DNA from: Candidatus Peribacteria bacterium
GTDB lineage: Bacteria; Patescibacteriota; Gracilibacteria; Peribacterales; Peribacteraceae
Reading direction: 5' to 3'
DNA length: 64,000 bases
Assembly (NCBI GenBank): GCA_023245765.1
Contig: JAHFJP010000001.1
Location: 1-64,000, forward strand
Under the pieces are notes generated by a model that searched no databases, was not told the DNA's origin, and worked only from the letters and a program-made list of their open reading frames with translations. Both the position numbers and the translations under genes were made by a program. Positions within the stretch are counted from its first letter, which is position 1. Each line of letters starts with the position of its first letter. This document shows, piece after piece, positions 18,393 to 27,750 of the stretch.

Positions 18393-18776
18393 TCAGCACC
18401 CGCTACCACCCACACAGTTGCCGACGGTGTCGGTGAAGAATCCGACGATCACGCGGGCGAAGAGGATGACGAGGAGACCGATGATCACGAAGAGAATCGT
18501 CTTCTTCGCTTTGTCCTTCTGTTCGTCACCACCCTGCGAGACGATCAGACGGATACCGGCGATGACGATAAAGACCACCGCGGCCAGCGCGAGAAAGTCG
18601 AGGACGAACGTGAGAGCATTGAGGATGATCTGGCGGACACCCTGCTTGTCGACAGCCGAGGGCGTGCCCGGAATCGCGGGAATTTGCCCGCCGAACTGGG
18701 CAAAAGCGGATGCGGGGGCAATGATGCCCGTCGCAAGGAGCCACGTGCGGCAGGAGACTTTCTGGAAAAGGGACAT
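18393..18776 (-). CDS. VirB2/TrbC-like small membrane protein (pilin-like)
   Basis: Signal peptide plus two TMs: IILNALTFVLDFLALAAVVFIVIAGIRLIVSQGGDEQKDKAKKTILFVIIGLLVILFARVIVGFF; start trimmed to ATG 18776. Confidence 0.65.
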   Translation of the reverse strand: MSLFQKVSCRTWLLATGIIAPASAFAQFGGQIPAIPGTPSAVDKQGVRQIILNALTFVLDFLALAAVVFIVIAGIRLIVSQGGDEQKDKAKKTILFVIIGLLVILFARVIVGFFTDTVGNCVGGSGC

Positions 18777-18889
18777 AGGGAAAAGTGGGGAATTACCGCA
18801 ATATGTACTCCAGAGCTCCGCTCTCCGCAAGCGTAGGCACACATACAGAAGTGAATGAACTTGACTGGTTGTCAGTTTACTCTTTTTAT

Positions 18890-19450
18890 TTACTGATTGT
18901 GCAGTACACCTGTCGTGATGAGCACGGCGGCAGGCAGCGTAAACCACAGATCGAGATTCTGGATCATCAGACTCATGAGCATGCTTTGCTTCAGGATCGC
19001 GTCGAGCCCGGGTGTGGCGGTGACGTGCATATCGAGCAGCGACGTGCCGGCGATAAAGCTCAGCAGGGTCGCGAGCAGCAGGCCCGCCGTTGCAAACCCG
19101 CACAGCCCGGTCATGAGGACGTTCATCACCGTGCCGCCGTCTTTGGCGTACTGTACATGCAGGCCGCCGCGAACGGTCAGAAAGACGACGACCGTGATGA
19201 AGAGCGTTAATTTGATGATCGACATCACCGACGAGTCGAGCGGGATGCCGACCGAGCTGAGCATCGATTGTGTTTCGGCAAATCCGATGATGCGCTGCCC
19301 AAAATTGCCGATTCCCTGAATGGCGACGATCGCGATGTAGCTGCTGAGGATGATCTTCACCGATTCCTTCTTTCCGATGATGAAACTGTAGGTGACGACG
19401 AGAGCGAAGAAGACGATGATGAAGAGGTCCCAGGACAGCGTGAGGTTCAT
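18890..19450 (-). CDS. Integral membrane hypothetical protein
   Basis: 186 aa, several TM segments. Confidence 0.6.
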   Translation of the reverse strand: MNLTLSWDLFIIVFFALVVTYSFIIGKKESVKIILSSYIAIVAIQGIGNFGQRIIGFAETQSMLSSVGIPLDSSVMSIIKLTLFITVVVFLTVRGGLHVQYAKDGGTVMNVLMTGLCGFATAGLLLATLLSFIAGTSLLDMHVTATPGLDAILKQSMLMSLMIQNLDLWFTLPAAVLITTGVLHNQ

Positions 19451-19465
19451 GGAGACGAGTATACG

Positions 19466-19542
19466 GCAACCTAGGCAACCGACGAAACCGACGTAACCGA
19501 GGATCCTCGGTTTCTTTGGTTGCTTCGGTTTCCTCGGTTACT
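19466..19542. repeat. Inverted pair of 9-nt-period arms (GNAACCGAN)n / (TCGGTTNCN)n
   Basis: GCAACCTAG|GCAACCGAC|GAAACCGAC|GTAACCGAG - GATCC - TCGGTTTCT|TTGGTTGCT|TCGGTTTCC|TCGGTTACT. Confidence 0.9.
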
Positions 19543-19550
19543 CTGCACCC

Positions 19551-20405
19551 ATGCGGCATGGATTCCTGTTGATCGATAAACCTCTCGGCCCCACCTCGCA
19601 CGACGCCGTCGCGATCGTGCGGCGGTCGTTGCCCGAGCGCTCCGTGGGTCACCTCGGTACGCTCGATCCGGCCGCCACGGGACTCCTGGTCCTCGCGGTT
19701 GGGAAGAAGGCGCTCAAAGTTGTCCAACTCTTTACCGACCTCACCAAGGAGTACGAAGCCGACGTGAAGTTTGGGCAGATCAGCACCACCTACGATCGCG
19801 AGGGCATGCTCCAGCAGTACGATATCGGTATGGGGTGGACGCCGCCAGAGCAGGGCATGCTCCAGCGCATCATCAAGGATCGCTTCACCGGCAAAATCTC
19901 CCAGGTGCCTCCCTCCTACTCTGCCGTCAGCATTGGTGGAGAACGTGCCTACCGCAAAGCGCGCCAGGGCCGCCCGGTCGATCTGCCCGCGCGTGAGGTC
20001 GAAATCGAGAAGTGCGAGATCCTCTCGTACGACTATCCGAACCTGCGCCTGCGCGTCGCCTGCGGCTCGGGGACCTACATCCGTTCCCTCGCGCATGATC
20101 TGGGGCAGGTGCTCAAGTGCGGCGCGTACCTCAGTGGTCTCAAGCGAACGAAGGTGGGGGAGTGGTCCGTGGCGAACGCGAAGGCGCCGGATGCGATCAA
20201 ATGGACGGATGTGATTCCTCTCAAAGAAGTCCTCAAAAATTTTCCTCGTCGCGAACTCACCGAAAGCGACATGGAAGAACTGCGCTATGGGAGGAATATC
20301 GAAGCGGAAGTCGAGCCCGATACCATCGCCTGGTACGACGACCTGCCCGTGGCGATCCTCATTCCCGCGCCCGACGGGACAGCGCATGCGAGGAAGGTGT
20401 TCTAA
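19551..20405 (+). CDS. truB: tRNA pseudouridine(55) synthase TruB
   Basis: GFLLIDKPLGPTSHDAVAIVRR, GHLGTLDPAATGLLVLAVGKKALK, SGTYIRSLAHDLG. Confidence 0.95.
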   Translation: MRHGFLLIDKPLGPTSHDAVAIVRRSLPERSVGHLGTLDPAATGLLVLAVGKKALKVVQLFTDLTKEYEADVKFGQISTTYDREGMLQQYDIGMGWTPPEQGMLQRIIKDRFTGKISQVPPSYSAVSIGGERAYRKARQGRPVDLPAREVEIEKCEILSYDYPNLRLRVACGSGTYIRSLAHDLGQVLKCGAYLSGLKRTKVGEWSVANAKAPDAIKWTDVIPLKEVLKNFPRRELTESDMEELRYGRNIEAEVEPDTIAWYDDLPVAILIPAPDGTAHARKVF

Positions 20406-20444
20406 GGAATTGCATAAAATACAAAAATTGTTATAGTTACATTT

Positions 20445-21770
20445 GTGAATCTTGCCGCTCTCCAAGAAGCGTTCGCCACCCACGCACTTCTGCTTCACGA
20501 AGAAGCAAGCAAAGTGGGAATTCCCGTATCCATTGAAGATGCAAAAGTCCTCCTGCTCTTTGCACAGGCCAAAGAAATTTCTCAGAAGATTGCTCTGCTT
20601 CTGAAGATCAACACTCCGGCTCTCGAGGCAATTACGGAGATCGTGACCCATGTGCACAAAAAATTTCTTGAGGGGACTCGATTGCACGAAAGAAAGGAAA
20701 TAGTCTTCCTTTCCGAGGGGTTAGAAACGGTTGGACTGAGAAAAGCTGTTCATGATTTCATTGAACGTCGCTTCAACGATTCTGAGGAAGCACTTGATGA
20801 ATCAGCATTGAATGGAATACCGGGCTTGGAAAAGCACGGCAGAATTCGCGGGGAGGCGGCTGCAATCATGAAGCGTGCACAGAATCTCCGTGCACTCATT
20901 CGTGGATTCGAGAATGCGACAATGTTGTTCACTGCTCTCGCGGGCGAAGCGCCAAGTGGTCCGATAGAATGGGACGTTCGGTCGTATGGTATATGTCTGG
21001 TTGTATCTCGCAATGACGGTCTGAAATTGTGCAAGAGGAGCGGGGCATGGCTGACCGCAGGGCATGCAGGAGATTGCAGCACGAATATTCCTGCACTCGA
21101 TAAGTACCTCTCTCTCGTATACAACGAGGAAGTAATTGGGAAAGAACGCAGTGTCGACGAAAAGCATGGAACTGTGAATCATGAACAGATGCACATGTAT
21201 TTTCACGCAATTGATCTTGATGATGATCTGGAAAATACCAGAGAAGAAACCAGTACCCTCGCGACACTGTTCAATCCGCTTGATGGAGATGTTCGATTGC
21301 TGTGTCAACGCTCTGCGCTTCTTCATGCCAACTTCCATTTGCGTCAGGAAATGATTTGTCAGCTGCTGTATCCCGGAACCGAAGGTCTTGAGAATATCTA
21401 CCAGAAGTATGACCCTCGCTTTCCGTATGTCGCCCTCTGGGATCCTTGGTTTGGAGATAAGGAGATCGATGGACTTGTCGAAGGGGTACATACGGCACTA
21501 GGTGTGCCTGCATTTACGTCCTTGATTCCGCGCTCACAGAAAGAGCTCATCCCGGAATGGTGGTCTTCTCTCAAAAAACGCCTTAAGGATACGATGGAAG
21601 AAGAAGTTACTCCCTACAAACATGCAACTGAAGAGATCACTGCTCTGCTCAAGGAAGGGCGCTCTCTCGGCATCCCTGTCTGGGACTTCGTGGATATCTT
21701 TGTGGGAAACGAATTTCTCCGTATCCCCGAGATGCTTCGAATATTCATCGCATCGAAAAAGGCGGTGTAA
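20445..21770 (+). CDS. Hypothetical protein with HExxH motif (HEQMH)
   Basis: 441 aa, TVNHEQMHMYFHAIDLDDDLENTREE. GTG start with TTGCAT-N16-TATAGT directly upstream. Confidence 0.65.
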   Translation: MNLAALQEAFATHALLLHEEASKVGIPVSIEDAKVLLLFAQAKEISQKIALLLKINTPALEAITEIVTHVHKKFLEGTRLHERKEIVFLSEGLETVGLRKAVHDFIERRFNDSEEALDESALNGIPGLEKHGRIRGEAAAIMKRAQNLRALIRGFENATMLFTALAGEAPSGPIEWDVRSYGICLVVSRNDGLKLCKRSGAWLTAGHAGDCSTNIPALDKYLSLVYNEEVIGKERSVDEKHGTVNHEQMHMYFHAIDLDDDLENTREETSTLATLFNPLDGDVRLLCQRSALLHANFHLRQEMICQLLYPGTEGLENIYQKYDPRFPYVALWDPWFGDKEIDGLVEGVHTALGVPAFTSLIPRSQKELIPEWWSSLKKRLKDTMEEEVTPYKHATEEITALLKEGRSLGIPVWDFVDIFVGNEFLRIPEMLRIFIASKKAV

Positions 21771-21771
21771 G

Positions 21772-22446
21772 ATGTCTCGCGTGGAATATCGTCGCCTTGT
21801 CATCGTCCTTTCCACCGTCGCCATCAGCATCGTCGGCGTGACCCTGCTGGGACTCGTGCCGCAGTATTCCGACTGGAAGACGGGACTGCTACTCAATCTG
21901 ATCGAGAATACCGTGCTGCTGATCTATGTCCTGCGCACCCGGGATACGTTCATTCTGCATCTGATGCTCTTCGGCCTCTTCGTCGGGCTTGCGGAGCTCA
22001 TCGCCGATGCGTGGCTCGTCGATGCCACGCGCACGCTGGATTACGCATGGGGCGGCGGCCCGATGCTCTGGCGCTCGCCGATCTGGATGCCGCTTGCGTG
22101 GGAGATGGTCTCCGTCCAGTTCGGTTACCTCGGCATGCGGCTGATCGAGTGGCGTCGCGCGCTCGGCGTGTTCCTCATCGGTCTCCTCGGCGCGATCAAC
22201 ATTCCGTACTACGAAGAGATGGCATTGCGCATCCACTGGTGGCGCTACGTCGATACTCGAATGCTCCTCCACACGCCGTACTACATCATCGTCGGCGAGT
22301 TCCTCATTGCGATCTGTTTGGCCCTCACGGCACTGCCGCTGCGACGTCAGAGCATCTCAAAAACGATGCTCATGGGGATCTTGGGAGGGGTGCTGATCTT
22401 CCCGTGTTACGTGGTGGGGTTTTGGGCGACGGAGAAACTGTTTTAA
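21772..22446 (+). CDS. Polytopic membrane hypothetical protein
   Basis: About 7 hydrophobic segments; start trimmed to ATG 21772. Confidence 0.6.
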   Translation: MSRVEYRRLVIVLSTVAISIVGVTLLGLVPQYSDWKTGLLLNLIENTVLLIYVLRTRDTFILHLMLFGLFVGLAELIADAWLVDATRTLDYAWGGGPMLWRSPIWMPLAWEMVSVQFGYLGMRLIEWRRALGVFLIGLLGAINIPYYEEMALRIHWWRYVDTRMLLHTPYYIIVGEFLIAICLALTALPLRRQSISKTMLMGILGGVLIFPCYVVGFWATEKLF

Positions 22447-22489
22447 TTTTGCATTGCACGGAACGGCGCATGCGTGGAAGGTGTTTTCG

Positions 22490-22915
22490 CTAGTCCTGGG
22501 AAGTCGATACTTCCGCAAGTTCATTTGCGTCGATGCCAAGGTCTTCGGGAGTGAGCCCTGTTGCTGATAACCATGTATACATGTCTGCCAGAGGTTCCCG
22601 TACGTACATCCTGGTTCCTGACAACGCCCTCTTGTTCATGTGGAAATTACTTTTCGCCCGAGTCCAGTTTCGCATGGCCATCCCGATACGATTGGCCTGG
22701 AGGATGGCTGCGACGGTTCTGCCATCCGATTGTTCCTCTTCCTGGTGTTTCTCCATAAAATGTCGAACATCACCGCTGCCGCCATCCAAAACATATTTCA
22801 GAGCGTTTTTATACCAATACTGAGTATCACCCGTGCTCACTCCTTCGATGACGGTCGATGTCTCAATACCCACTGCCTGGAGAACTTCTGCTGCTTTTGG
22901 ATGGAGAGTGCCCAT
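22490..22915 (-). CDS. Hypothetical protein
   Basis: 141-aa ORF with TTGACA-N16-TATTAT promoter (plus coordinates 22929-22956) directly upstream. Confidence 0.6.
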   Translation of the reverse strand: MGTLHPKAAEVLQAVGIETSTVIEGVSTGDTQYWYKNALKYVLDGGSGDVRHFMEKHQEEEQSDGRTVAAILQANRIGMAMRNWTRAKSNFHMNKRALSGTRMYVREPLADMYTWLSATGLTPEDLGIDANELAEVSTSQD

Positions 22916-23050
22916 AGTCGATACGGTTATAATAGCTTTTTGTTGTATTCTGTCAAGATGGTGGTTGGAAGTGGAGCACGAACGGAGATGCTTAGATCAG
23001 GGAGGGGTTTTCGTTGGACTTTGCCGGAGTGCAGACATACAGTTTTCTCC

Positions 23051-23302
23051 ATGATCAATCGCATCTTCGCCTCCATAGCGGTTCTCGTCATCATCTTTCC
23101 TCATTGTGCGTACGCAGCGAGCACCGGCCACGTGCCACCCGATGTGCGTGATCGATTGATCGATGCGATCGATGATGCGTTTGGGAAGGCGGACGATGTC
23201 ACGGACCAATTGCCGATCGATGACGGACAGAAGGGGACCATTTCCAACGTCCTCAAAACCCGGCACGACACTGTAAAGAACAGTATCGGGAATATACGGT
23301 GA
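23051..23302 (+). CDS. Small secreted hypothetical protein
   Basis: Signal peptide MINRIFASIAVLVIIFPHCAYAAS. Confidence 0.5.
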   Translation: MINRIFASIAVLVIIFPHCAYAASTGHVPPDVRDRLIDAIDDAFGKADDVTDQLPIDDGQKGTISNVLKTRHDTVKNSIGNIR

Positions 23303-23308
23303 GAAAAC

Positions 23309-23986
23309 CTACTGATTTTTACAACACACAGCGTAGGCGGTTGGAGGCTCTGCTAGTTGAACATCCGCACCCGGAACCCCGCTTGCATCATGCGATGAAA
23401 AGCAACTCCACCCATGAGGAGTGCCATCTTGGGCGCTGATGGGATTCTGCGAAAAACTCTGTGGCCGATGAATCGAATACAGGATCGATCCCGTAGAGAA
23501 TTGTTTTTCGACCTGATAATCAGGTCTGTAATAGCATCCTCCTCCTGTTGCGAATTCTCCGGATTCGCACGTCACAATCGTTGTACATGAAGACTGCCTG
23601 TCGAATATAGAATGAGTATTGTAACAGTTAGCGAATACAGCGTTGCTTTGCTTAAATTGACGGACAACGCATGATGTCACTCCTGGAGCACCTGTGTCGC
23701 CTTTTAACCCCTGCAGTCCCGTTGCCCCCGTTCCACCCTTCGGTCCTACCGGCCCCTGCTGACCTTGAGGTCCCTGTGGTCCTTGCGGTCCTGGTATGAG
23801 TTGAATGCTATCGATGCGTTCCCGAAGATCGCAGACGAATGCGGTGATTCCTATCTGCTTTTTCTTCGTGCAGTTCTGGTCAAAAAACTTTTGCGCATCA
23901 GATGCATAGTGATTCGCGAGCGCGACTCCTGAAACGAGAAACAGACAGATTCCCACGCCCCATGAAACGTACGTACGCGTTGTCAT
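23309..23986 (-). CDS. Collagen-like (Gly-X-Y) secreted protein
   Basis: Signal-like N-terminus, then GPQGPQGPQGQQGPVGPKGGTGATGLQGLKGDTGAPG and a Cys-containing C-terminal domain. Start 23986 preferred over 24031 because TTGACA lies at the right distance. Confidence 0.75.
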   Translation of the reverse strand: MTTRTYVSWGVGICLFLVSGVALANHYASDAQKFFDQNCTKKKQIGITAFVCDLRERIDSIQLIPGPQGPQGPQGQQGPVGPKGGTGATGLQGLKGDTGAPGVTSCVVRQFKQSNAVFANCYNTHSIFDRQSSCTTIVTCESGEFATGGGCYYRPDYQVEKQFSTGSILYSIHRPQSFSQNPISAQDGTPHGWSCFSSHDASGVPGADVQLAEPPTAYAVCCKNQ

Positions 23987-24071
23987 GACAACTAGACTGG
24001 ACGTGGACAATATGGATGTCAATTGTCTCATTGAGAGACCTGCACAAAGTTGCTACCGTATGCGGGTTCTC

Positions 24072-24148
24072 GGGTCAGTAGCTCAGTCTGGTAGAGCAGT
24101 TGCCTCTTAAGCAATTGGCCGTGGGTTCAAATCCCACCTGACCCACCA
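24072..24148 (+). tRNA. tRNA-Lys (anticodon CTT)
   Basis: gggtcag...gttgc-ctcttaa-gcaat...ggttcaaatcc...ctgacccacca. Confidence 0.95.
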
Positions 24149-24204
24149 TCCGGCTTCGCCCTGCGGGGCTACGCCGAGATAGGTGAAGATTCCAGGCTAG
24201 CCAT

Positions 24205-24714
24205 ATGAAACGTCTGTCATTACTTTTCATCGCACTGACGATCTGCGCCTGCGTTCCATCGAAGGAAGTACATCAGATGGAATATGGCTCAGGAATCGCT
24301 GTTGTTGATTCGTCGAATGTGTGGACGTACAAGATTGATGGAGTATCGACGGGCGTCCATCCGTATCCATTCGATAATGGTCCTGACTATTTTGAAGAAG
24401 GACTTGCTCGTTTTGTGAAGAACAACAAATTCGGATTCTTTGATACGAAGGCAAGAATTGTCGTTCCGGCAACGTACGACTTTGCTACACCATTCAAAGA
24501 AGGCCGTGCAGTAGTATGCAATGGATGCAAGCCATACACAGAAGGAGAATATATTTTGTACAAGGGTGGCAAGTGGGGCTTTATTGATACCGCAGGCAAG
24601 GTCATCATTCCTCTACAATACGACAGCGCAGAAATGTTTCAGGGTGGTCGAGCGGTGGTCGTCCTTGATGGGAAAACGATGACGATTGATACGCGAGGAG
24701 TTGTCCAGAAATAA
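24205..24714 (+). CDS. WG-repeat lipoprotein-like protein
   Basis: Lipobox-like LTICAC; repeats KFGFFDTKARIVVPATYDFATPFKEGRAVV and KWGFIDTAGKVIIPLQYDSAEMFQGGRAVV. Confidence 0.8.
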   Translation: MKRLSLLFIALTICACVPSKEVHQMEYGSGIAVVDSSNVWTYKIDGVSTGVHPYPFDNGPDYFEEGLARFVKNNKFGFFDTKARIVVPATYDFATPFKEGRAVVCNGCKPYTEGEYILYKGGKWGFIDTAGKVIIPLQYDSAEMFQGGRAVVVLDGKTMTIDTRGVVQK

Positions 24715-24946
24715 GACCAGAGCCGATTTGGCGTGTATATACGCAATTGTCGAAATTTTGACAGAAAAAGCAGCAGACGTTCGGCAGAAAATAGAAGGAC
24801 TCGGTTTGAAGATTACTGAGGAGCAGGACAGTGATTATTAGTTCAAAGAGTTACGCCGCATGTACGTCCTGATGACAGGAGTGCCAAGTCGCACTCATTT
24901 CGCTGAACGCGGAGAAGCGCGAGCGTGGGCCCGTGCACCCGACCCA

Positions 24947-25213
24947 CTATTCGTCCGATTGGTCATTCACCACTTTGTTCACAATCTCCAAGCCGTAGTG
25001 TTTTTTTAGGACATCTTCGACAAGAGTGGAGAAGCTTTCACTCATGACTCTCACTTCCCAGGTGCCATCGTCACGTTGAATCGGTGTTCCTTCGGGTGCG
25101 CAGAACATTGCGCCAAGCCGATTGACGTGCTGATCCACTCGTTTCATTGCCTCGGGAGTCGTGTAGCCGTTTCCTTCGGGCGCCTTCACATAGAGTTGAA
25201 CCCATTTATCCAT
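24947..25213 (-). CDS. Hypothetical protein
   Basis: 88-aa ORF. Confidence 0.45.
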   Translation of the reverse strand: MDKWVQLYVKAPEGNGYTTPEAMKRVDQHVNRLGAMFCAPEGTPIQRDDGTWEVRVMSESFSTLVEDVLKKHYGLEIVNKVVNDQSDE

Positions 25214-25238
25214 AAGAAATTTGTGGAAATTGTATACG

Positions 25239-25778
25239 TTATCTGCTTTTTTTAAAATGCCCTATTCTCACTGCTTCCCGAACTGAAAATAAGGCAAAGA
25301 ACACATTGAGCCAGAAGAAGATCCAGGTCGCGCTCAGGTAGCTGAAGGCGGCGATCAGGATGCTCCCGGCAATCAGGGCAATCTCACGCTTGACCGTGCC
25401 GCCTTTGAGTTCGTAGCCCAGCGCAATCCCGACGAGGCCGAGGATGAAGATCAGCGTCTCGGATCCTTGGGAGAGAGAGAAGGACCAGATGATCAAGCCG
25501 AGTGCGGCAACAATCGTCACCGTCGAGTCGATCCGGTCGTCGATGTCGAGCATCATGAAGACACTGCTGAGGATCACCAGCGCCTGCAGGAAGATGAAGA
25601 AGATCGGCCCGCCGGCGAGGTAGTTGAGGGTCGAATACGCGGCCATGAAGGCCGCTCCTATTGCAAAACACCAGTTCTTCGTTGACTGGTAGGGATGCTT
25701 TGCGCGGTGGTCCGGGAGGGCGGATCCGGTGACGAGGATCAATGAGCCGACGAGACCGAGGAGGAACGTTGGTGTCAT
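25239..25778 (-). CDS. Membrane hypothetical protein
   Basis: 179 aa, 5-6 TM segments; overlaps the upstream gene by 4 nt. Confidence 0.6.
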   Translation of the reverse strand: MTPTFLLGLVGSLILVTGSALPDHRAKHPYQSTKNWCFAIGAAFMAAYSTLNYLAGGPIFFIFLQALVILSSVFMMLDIDDRIDSTVTIVAALGLIIWSFSLSQGSETLIFILGLVGIALGYELKGGTVKREIALIAGSILIAAFSYLSATWIFFWLNVFFALFSVREAVRIGHFKKSR

Positions 25779-26365
25779 GAGAGGGCTTCCATGCCGTTGC
25801 GCTGTATCGTCTTCCAGTCAAACGGCAGTTTGTAGGTTTCCATGGACCGGACGAGTGCGGCAAAGCACTGCCAGGCGTTTGGGCTCTCATAGAGGAATGC
25901 GTTGCCCGACTCCTGCACCGGGTCGTAGTTTTCGAGCAGCGGACAGGGGAGCGAGACGGGGACGATGCCTGCGCTCAGACAGAGCGCCAGTTCCTTCATG
26001 GTGCGCGGGTCGCTCAAAAAAAGCGCCACATCGCAGGCGGTGTACATCGAGCGCAGGCCGTCATCGGTATCGGGCATAATGTGGACGCGGTGACGGTGTT
26101 CTTTGCTGAGCTTGGTAAAGAGCGATCCGTACGACGCCGAGCCTTTGCCGACGACGAGCAGTTCCAGAGGGAGTGTGAGCAGACCGGGGAGGAGTTCCTC
26201 GAACACCGTGCCGCCGAGCTTTTCGCTCATCCCCGCGGGGAGGCAGACCATCGGCCGCTTGGGTTCTGCCGGCCAGCCAAAACTCTCCTGCAATTGTGCT
26301 TTGCTTTGCTGCTTCAGATCGAGCATTCCCGATGGTCGTTTTTGGCTCTGCATAGGCAGTTGCAT
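25775..26365 (-). CDS. Stand-alone degenerate GT5 (glycogen synthase GlgA) C-terminal domain protein
   Basis: LQESFGWPAEPKRPMVCLPAGMSEKLGGTVFEELLPGLL.LPLELLVVGKGS...MYTACDVALFLSDPRTMKELALCLSAGIVPV aligns by eye to the GlgA C-domain. Confidence 0.6.
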   Translation of the reverse strand: MQLPMQSQKRPSGMLDLKQQSKAQLQESFGWPAEPKRPMVCLPAGMSEKLGGTVFEELLPGLLTLPLELLVVGKGSASYGSLFTKLSKEHRHRVHIMPDTDDGLRSMYTACDVALFLSDPRTMKELALCLSAGIVPVSLPCPLLENYDPVQESGNAFLYESPNAWQCFAALVRSMETYKLPFDWKTIQRNGMEALS

Positions 26366-26465
26366 GATGTTTGTGGTATCTCGTCAGTATAGCGGAAAAG
26401 CGTGTTTTTTGGGAGGGGGATGATGTTGATTATTCTTTACATTGGGATCTGATAGTCTGCTCACC

Positions 26466-27425
26466 ATGGATCACTTGGTATTGGTCGATGGGCATCACCT
26501 TATGTACCGCGCATTCTATGCGATTCCTGCGACCCTGAAGACCTCAAAAGGGGAGCAGACGAACGCCGTGTATGGGGTGGCGTCGATGCTGCTGGCGCTC
26601 CTCAAGGCCGAAGAACCGAGCCATCTTCTCTTCTGTTTCGATGCGGGGGAGGAGACCTTCCGGCATCAGGAGAACGCGACATATAAGGAGGGGAGAGCCG
26701 AGACGCCGGATGAGTTCTACCTCCAGATTCCGCGGATTCTGGAACTGATCGAAAGCTTCCCGGTCCAGCATCTCTCGGATCCCAAGTATGAGGCCGATGA
26801 CCTGCTCTGTGCCTATGCGAAGGCCGGCGAAGCTGTAGGGATGCGTGTCACGATCGTCACAGGAGACCGGGATGCGTTTCAGCTGGCGACGGATAAGATC
26901 CGTATTGCCATTCCCCACAAGGGCTACCAGGCCCCCGAATATCTTGGTCCACAGCAGATTTTGGCCAAGTACGGCGTTCGGCCCGACCAGATTGCTGCGT
27001 ATAAAGGGATCAGCGGCGATGCGTCGGATAACCTCCCCGGGGTCAAAGGAATCGGCCCCAAAGGTGCCGCGACCCTCCTCCAAAAGTACGACACACTCCA
27101 GGGAGTCTATGAGCATCTGGAGGAGATCAAAGGGTCCATGAAGGAGAAGTTGGCGCGTGACCGCGATCAGGCATTCTTCTGCGAGCGCATGGCCACACTC
27201 GTGTGCGACTTTCCGCTCGCGATCCCTCTTGAGACATTGGTGCTGCGTACGATTGCGACTGGTCGTGCCCAGACGTTCCTCCGGGATCTCGAATTCAATT
27301 CCCTCGGCAAGCGTCTGCAGGCGCTCTGCGAGACACCCTACGGCCGGGAGCATTTCGTGTGGGAAGGGGAGATGACGTCACAGAAAAAAATTGTAAAAGC
27401 GGAGGATCAGATGGCACTCTTTTAA
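26466..27425 (+). CDS. 5'-3' exonuclease (PolA N-terminal/Xni-like), stand-alone
   Basis: LVLVDGHHLMYRAFYAIP, YEADDLLCAYA, TGDRDAFQL, ISGDASDNLPGVKGIGPKGAATLL. Confidence 0.9.
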   Translation: MDHLVLVDGHHLMYRAFYAIPATLKTSKGEQTNAVYGVASMLLALLKAEEPSHLLFCFDAGEETFRHQENATYKEGRAETPDEFYLQIPRILELIESFPVQHLSDPKYEADDLLCAYAKAGEAVGMRVTIVTGDRDAFQLATDKIRIAIPHKGYQAPEYLGPQQILAKYGVRPDQIAAYKGISGDASDNLPGVKGIGPKGAATLLQKYDTLQGVYEHLEEIKGSMKEKLARDRDQAFFCERMATLVCDFPLAIPLETLVLRTIATGRAQTFLRDLEFNSLGKRLQALCETPYGREHFVWEGEMTSQKKIVKAEDQMALF

Positions 27426-27436
27426 AACCCTCACCC

Positions 27437-27495
27437 GCCCCGCACCCTTGCGAAGCAAGGTGCGGGGCACCCTCTCCCACTGCGGTGGGAGAGGG
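27437..27495. repeat. Two adjacent strong hairpins
   Basis: GCCCCGCACCcTTGC-GAA-GCAAGGTGCGGGGC and CCCTCTCCCAC-TGCG-GTGGGAGAGGG. Confidence 0.85.
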
Positions 27496-27750
27496 AGTGA
27501 ATCCATGAGTGATTTTTTTCGATGAATGAAGACGAAAGAATGAGTACAATCTGTATTCAGCATATTTTAGTCATTTTTAGCATGAACTAATTTTTTATAC
27601 TTTCATGTCCTCTAGCGGAAAAACATAGGTAAATTTTGTATTCACTTCATCAATGTCTGAATACCAAAGGTAGTCGGTTTGAGGTTGCACACGGTCTTTC
27701 CGGCACATTAGACTGATCTCCGTTCTCCTGATTGTAAGGAGATGCGTGCC

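Noticed and set aside
18393-20687. 764-aa minus-strand ORF
   Set aside because: Only the last ~128 codons look like a real gene (VirB2-like from ATG 18776). The rest is antisense to truB and crosses the 19.5 kb repeat.
27499-27750. Structured riboswitch in the ftsA leader
   Set aside because: A 250-nt leader exists, but I could not identify a conserved riboswitch core or convincing helices by eye.
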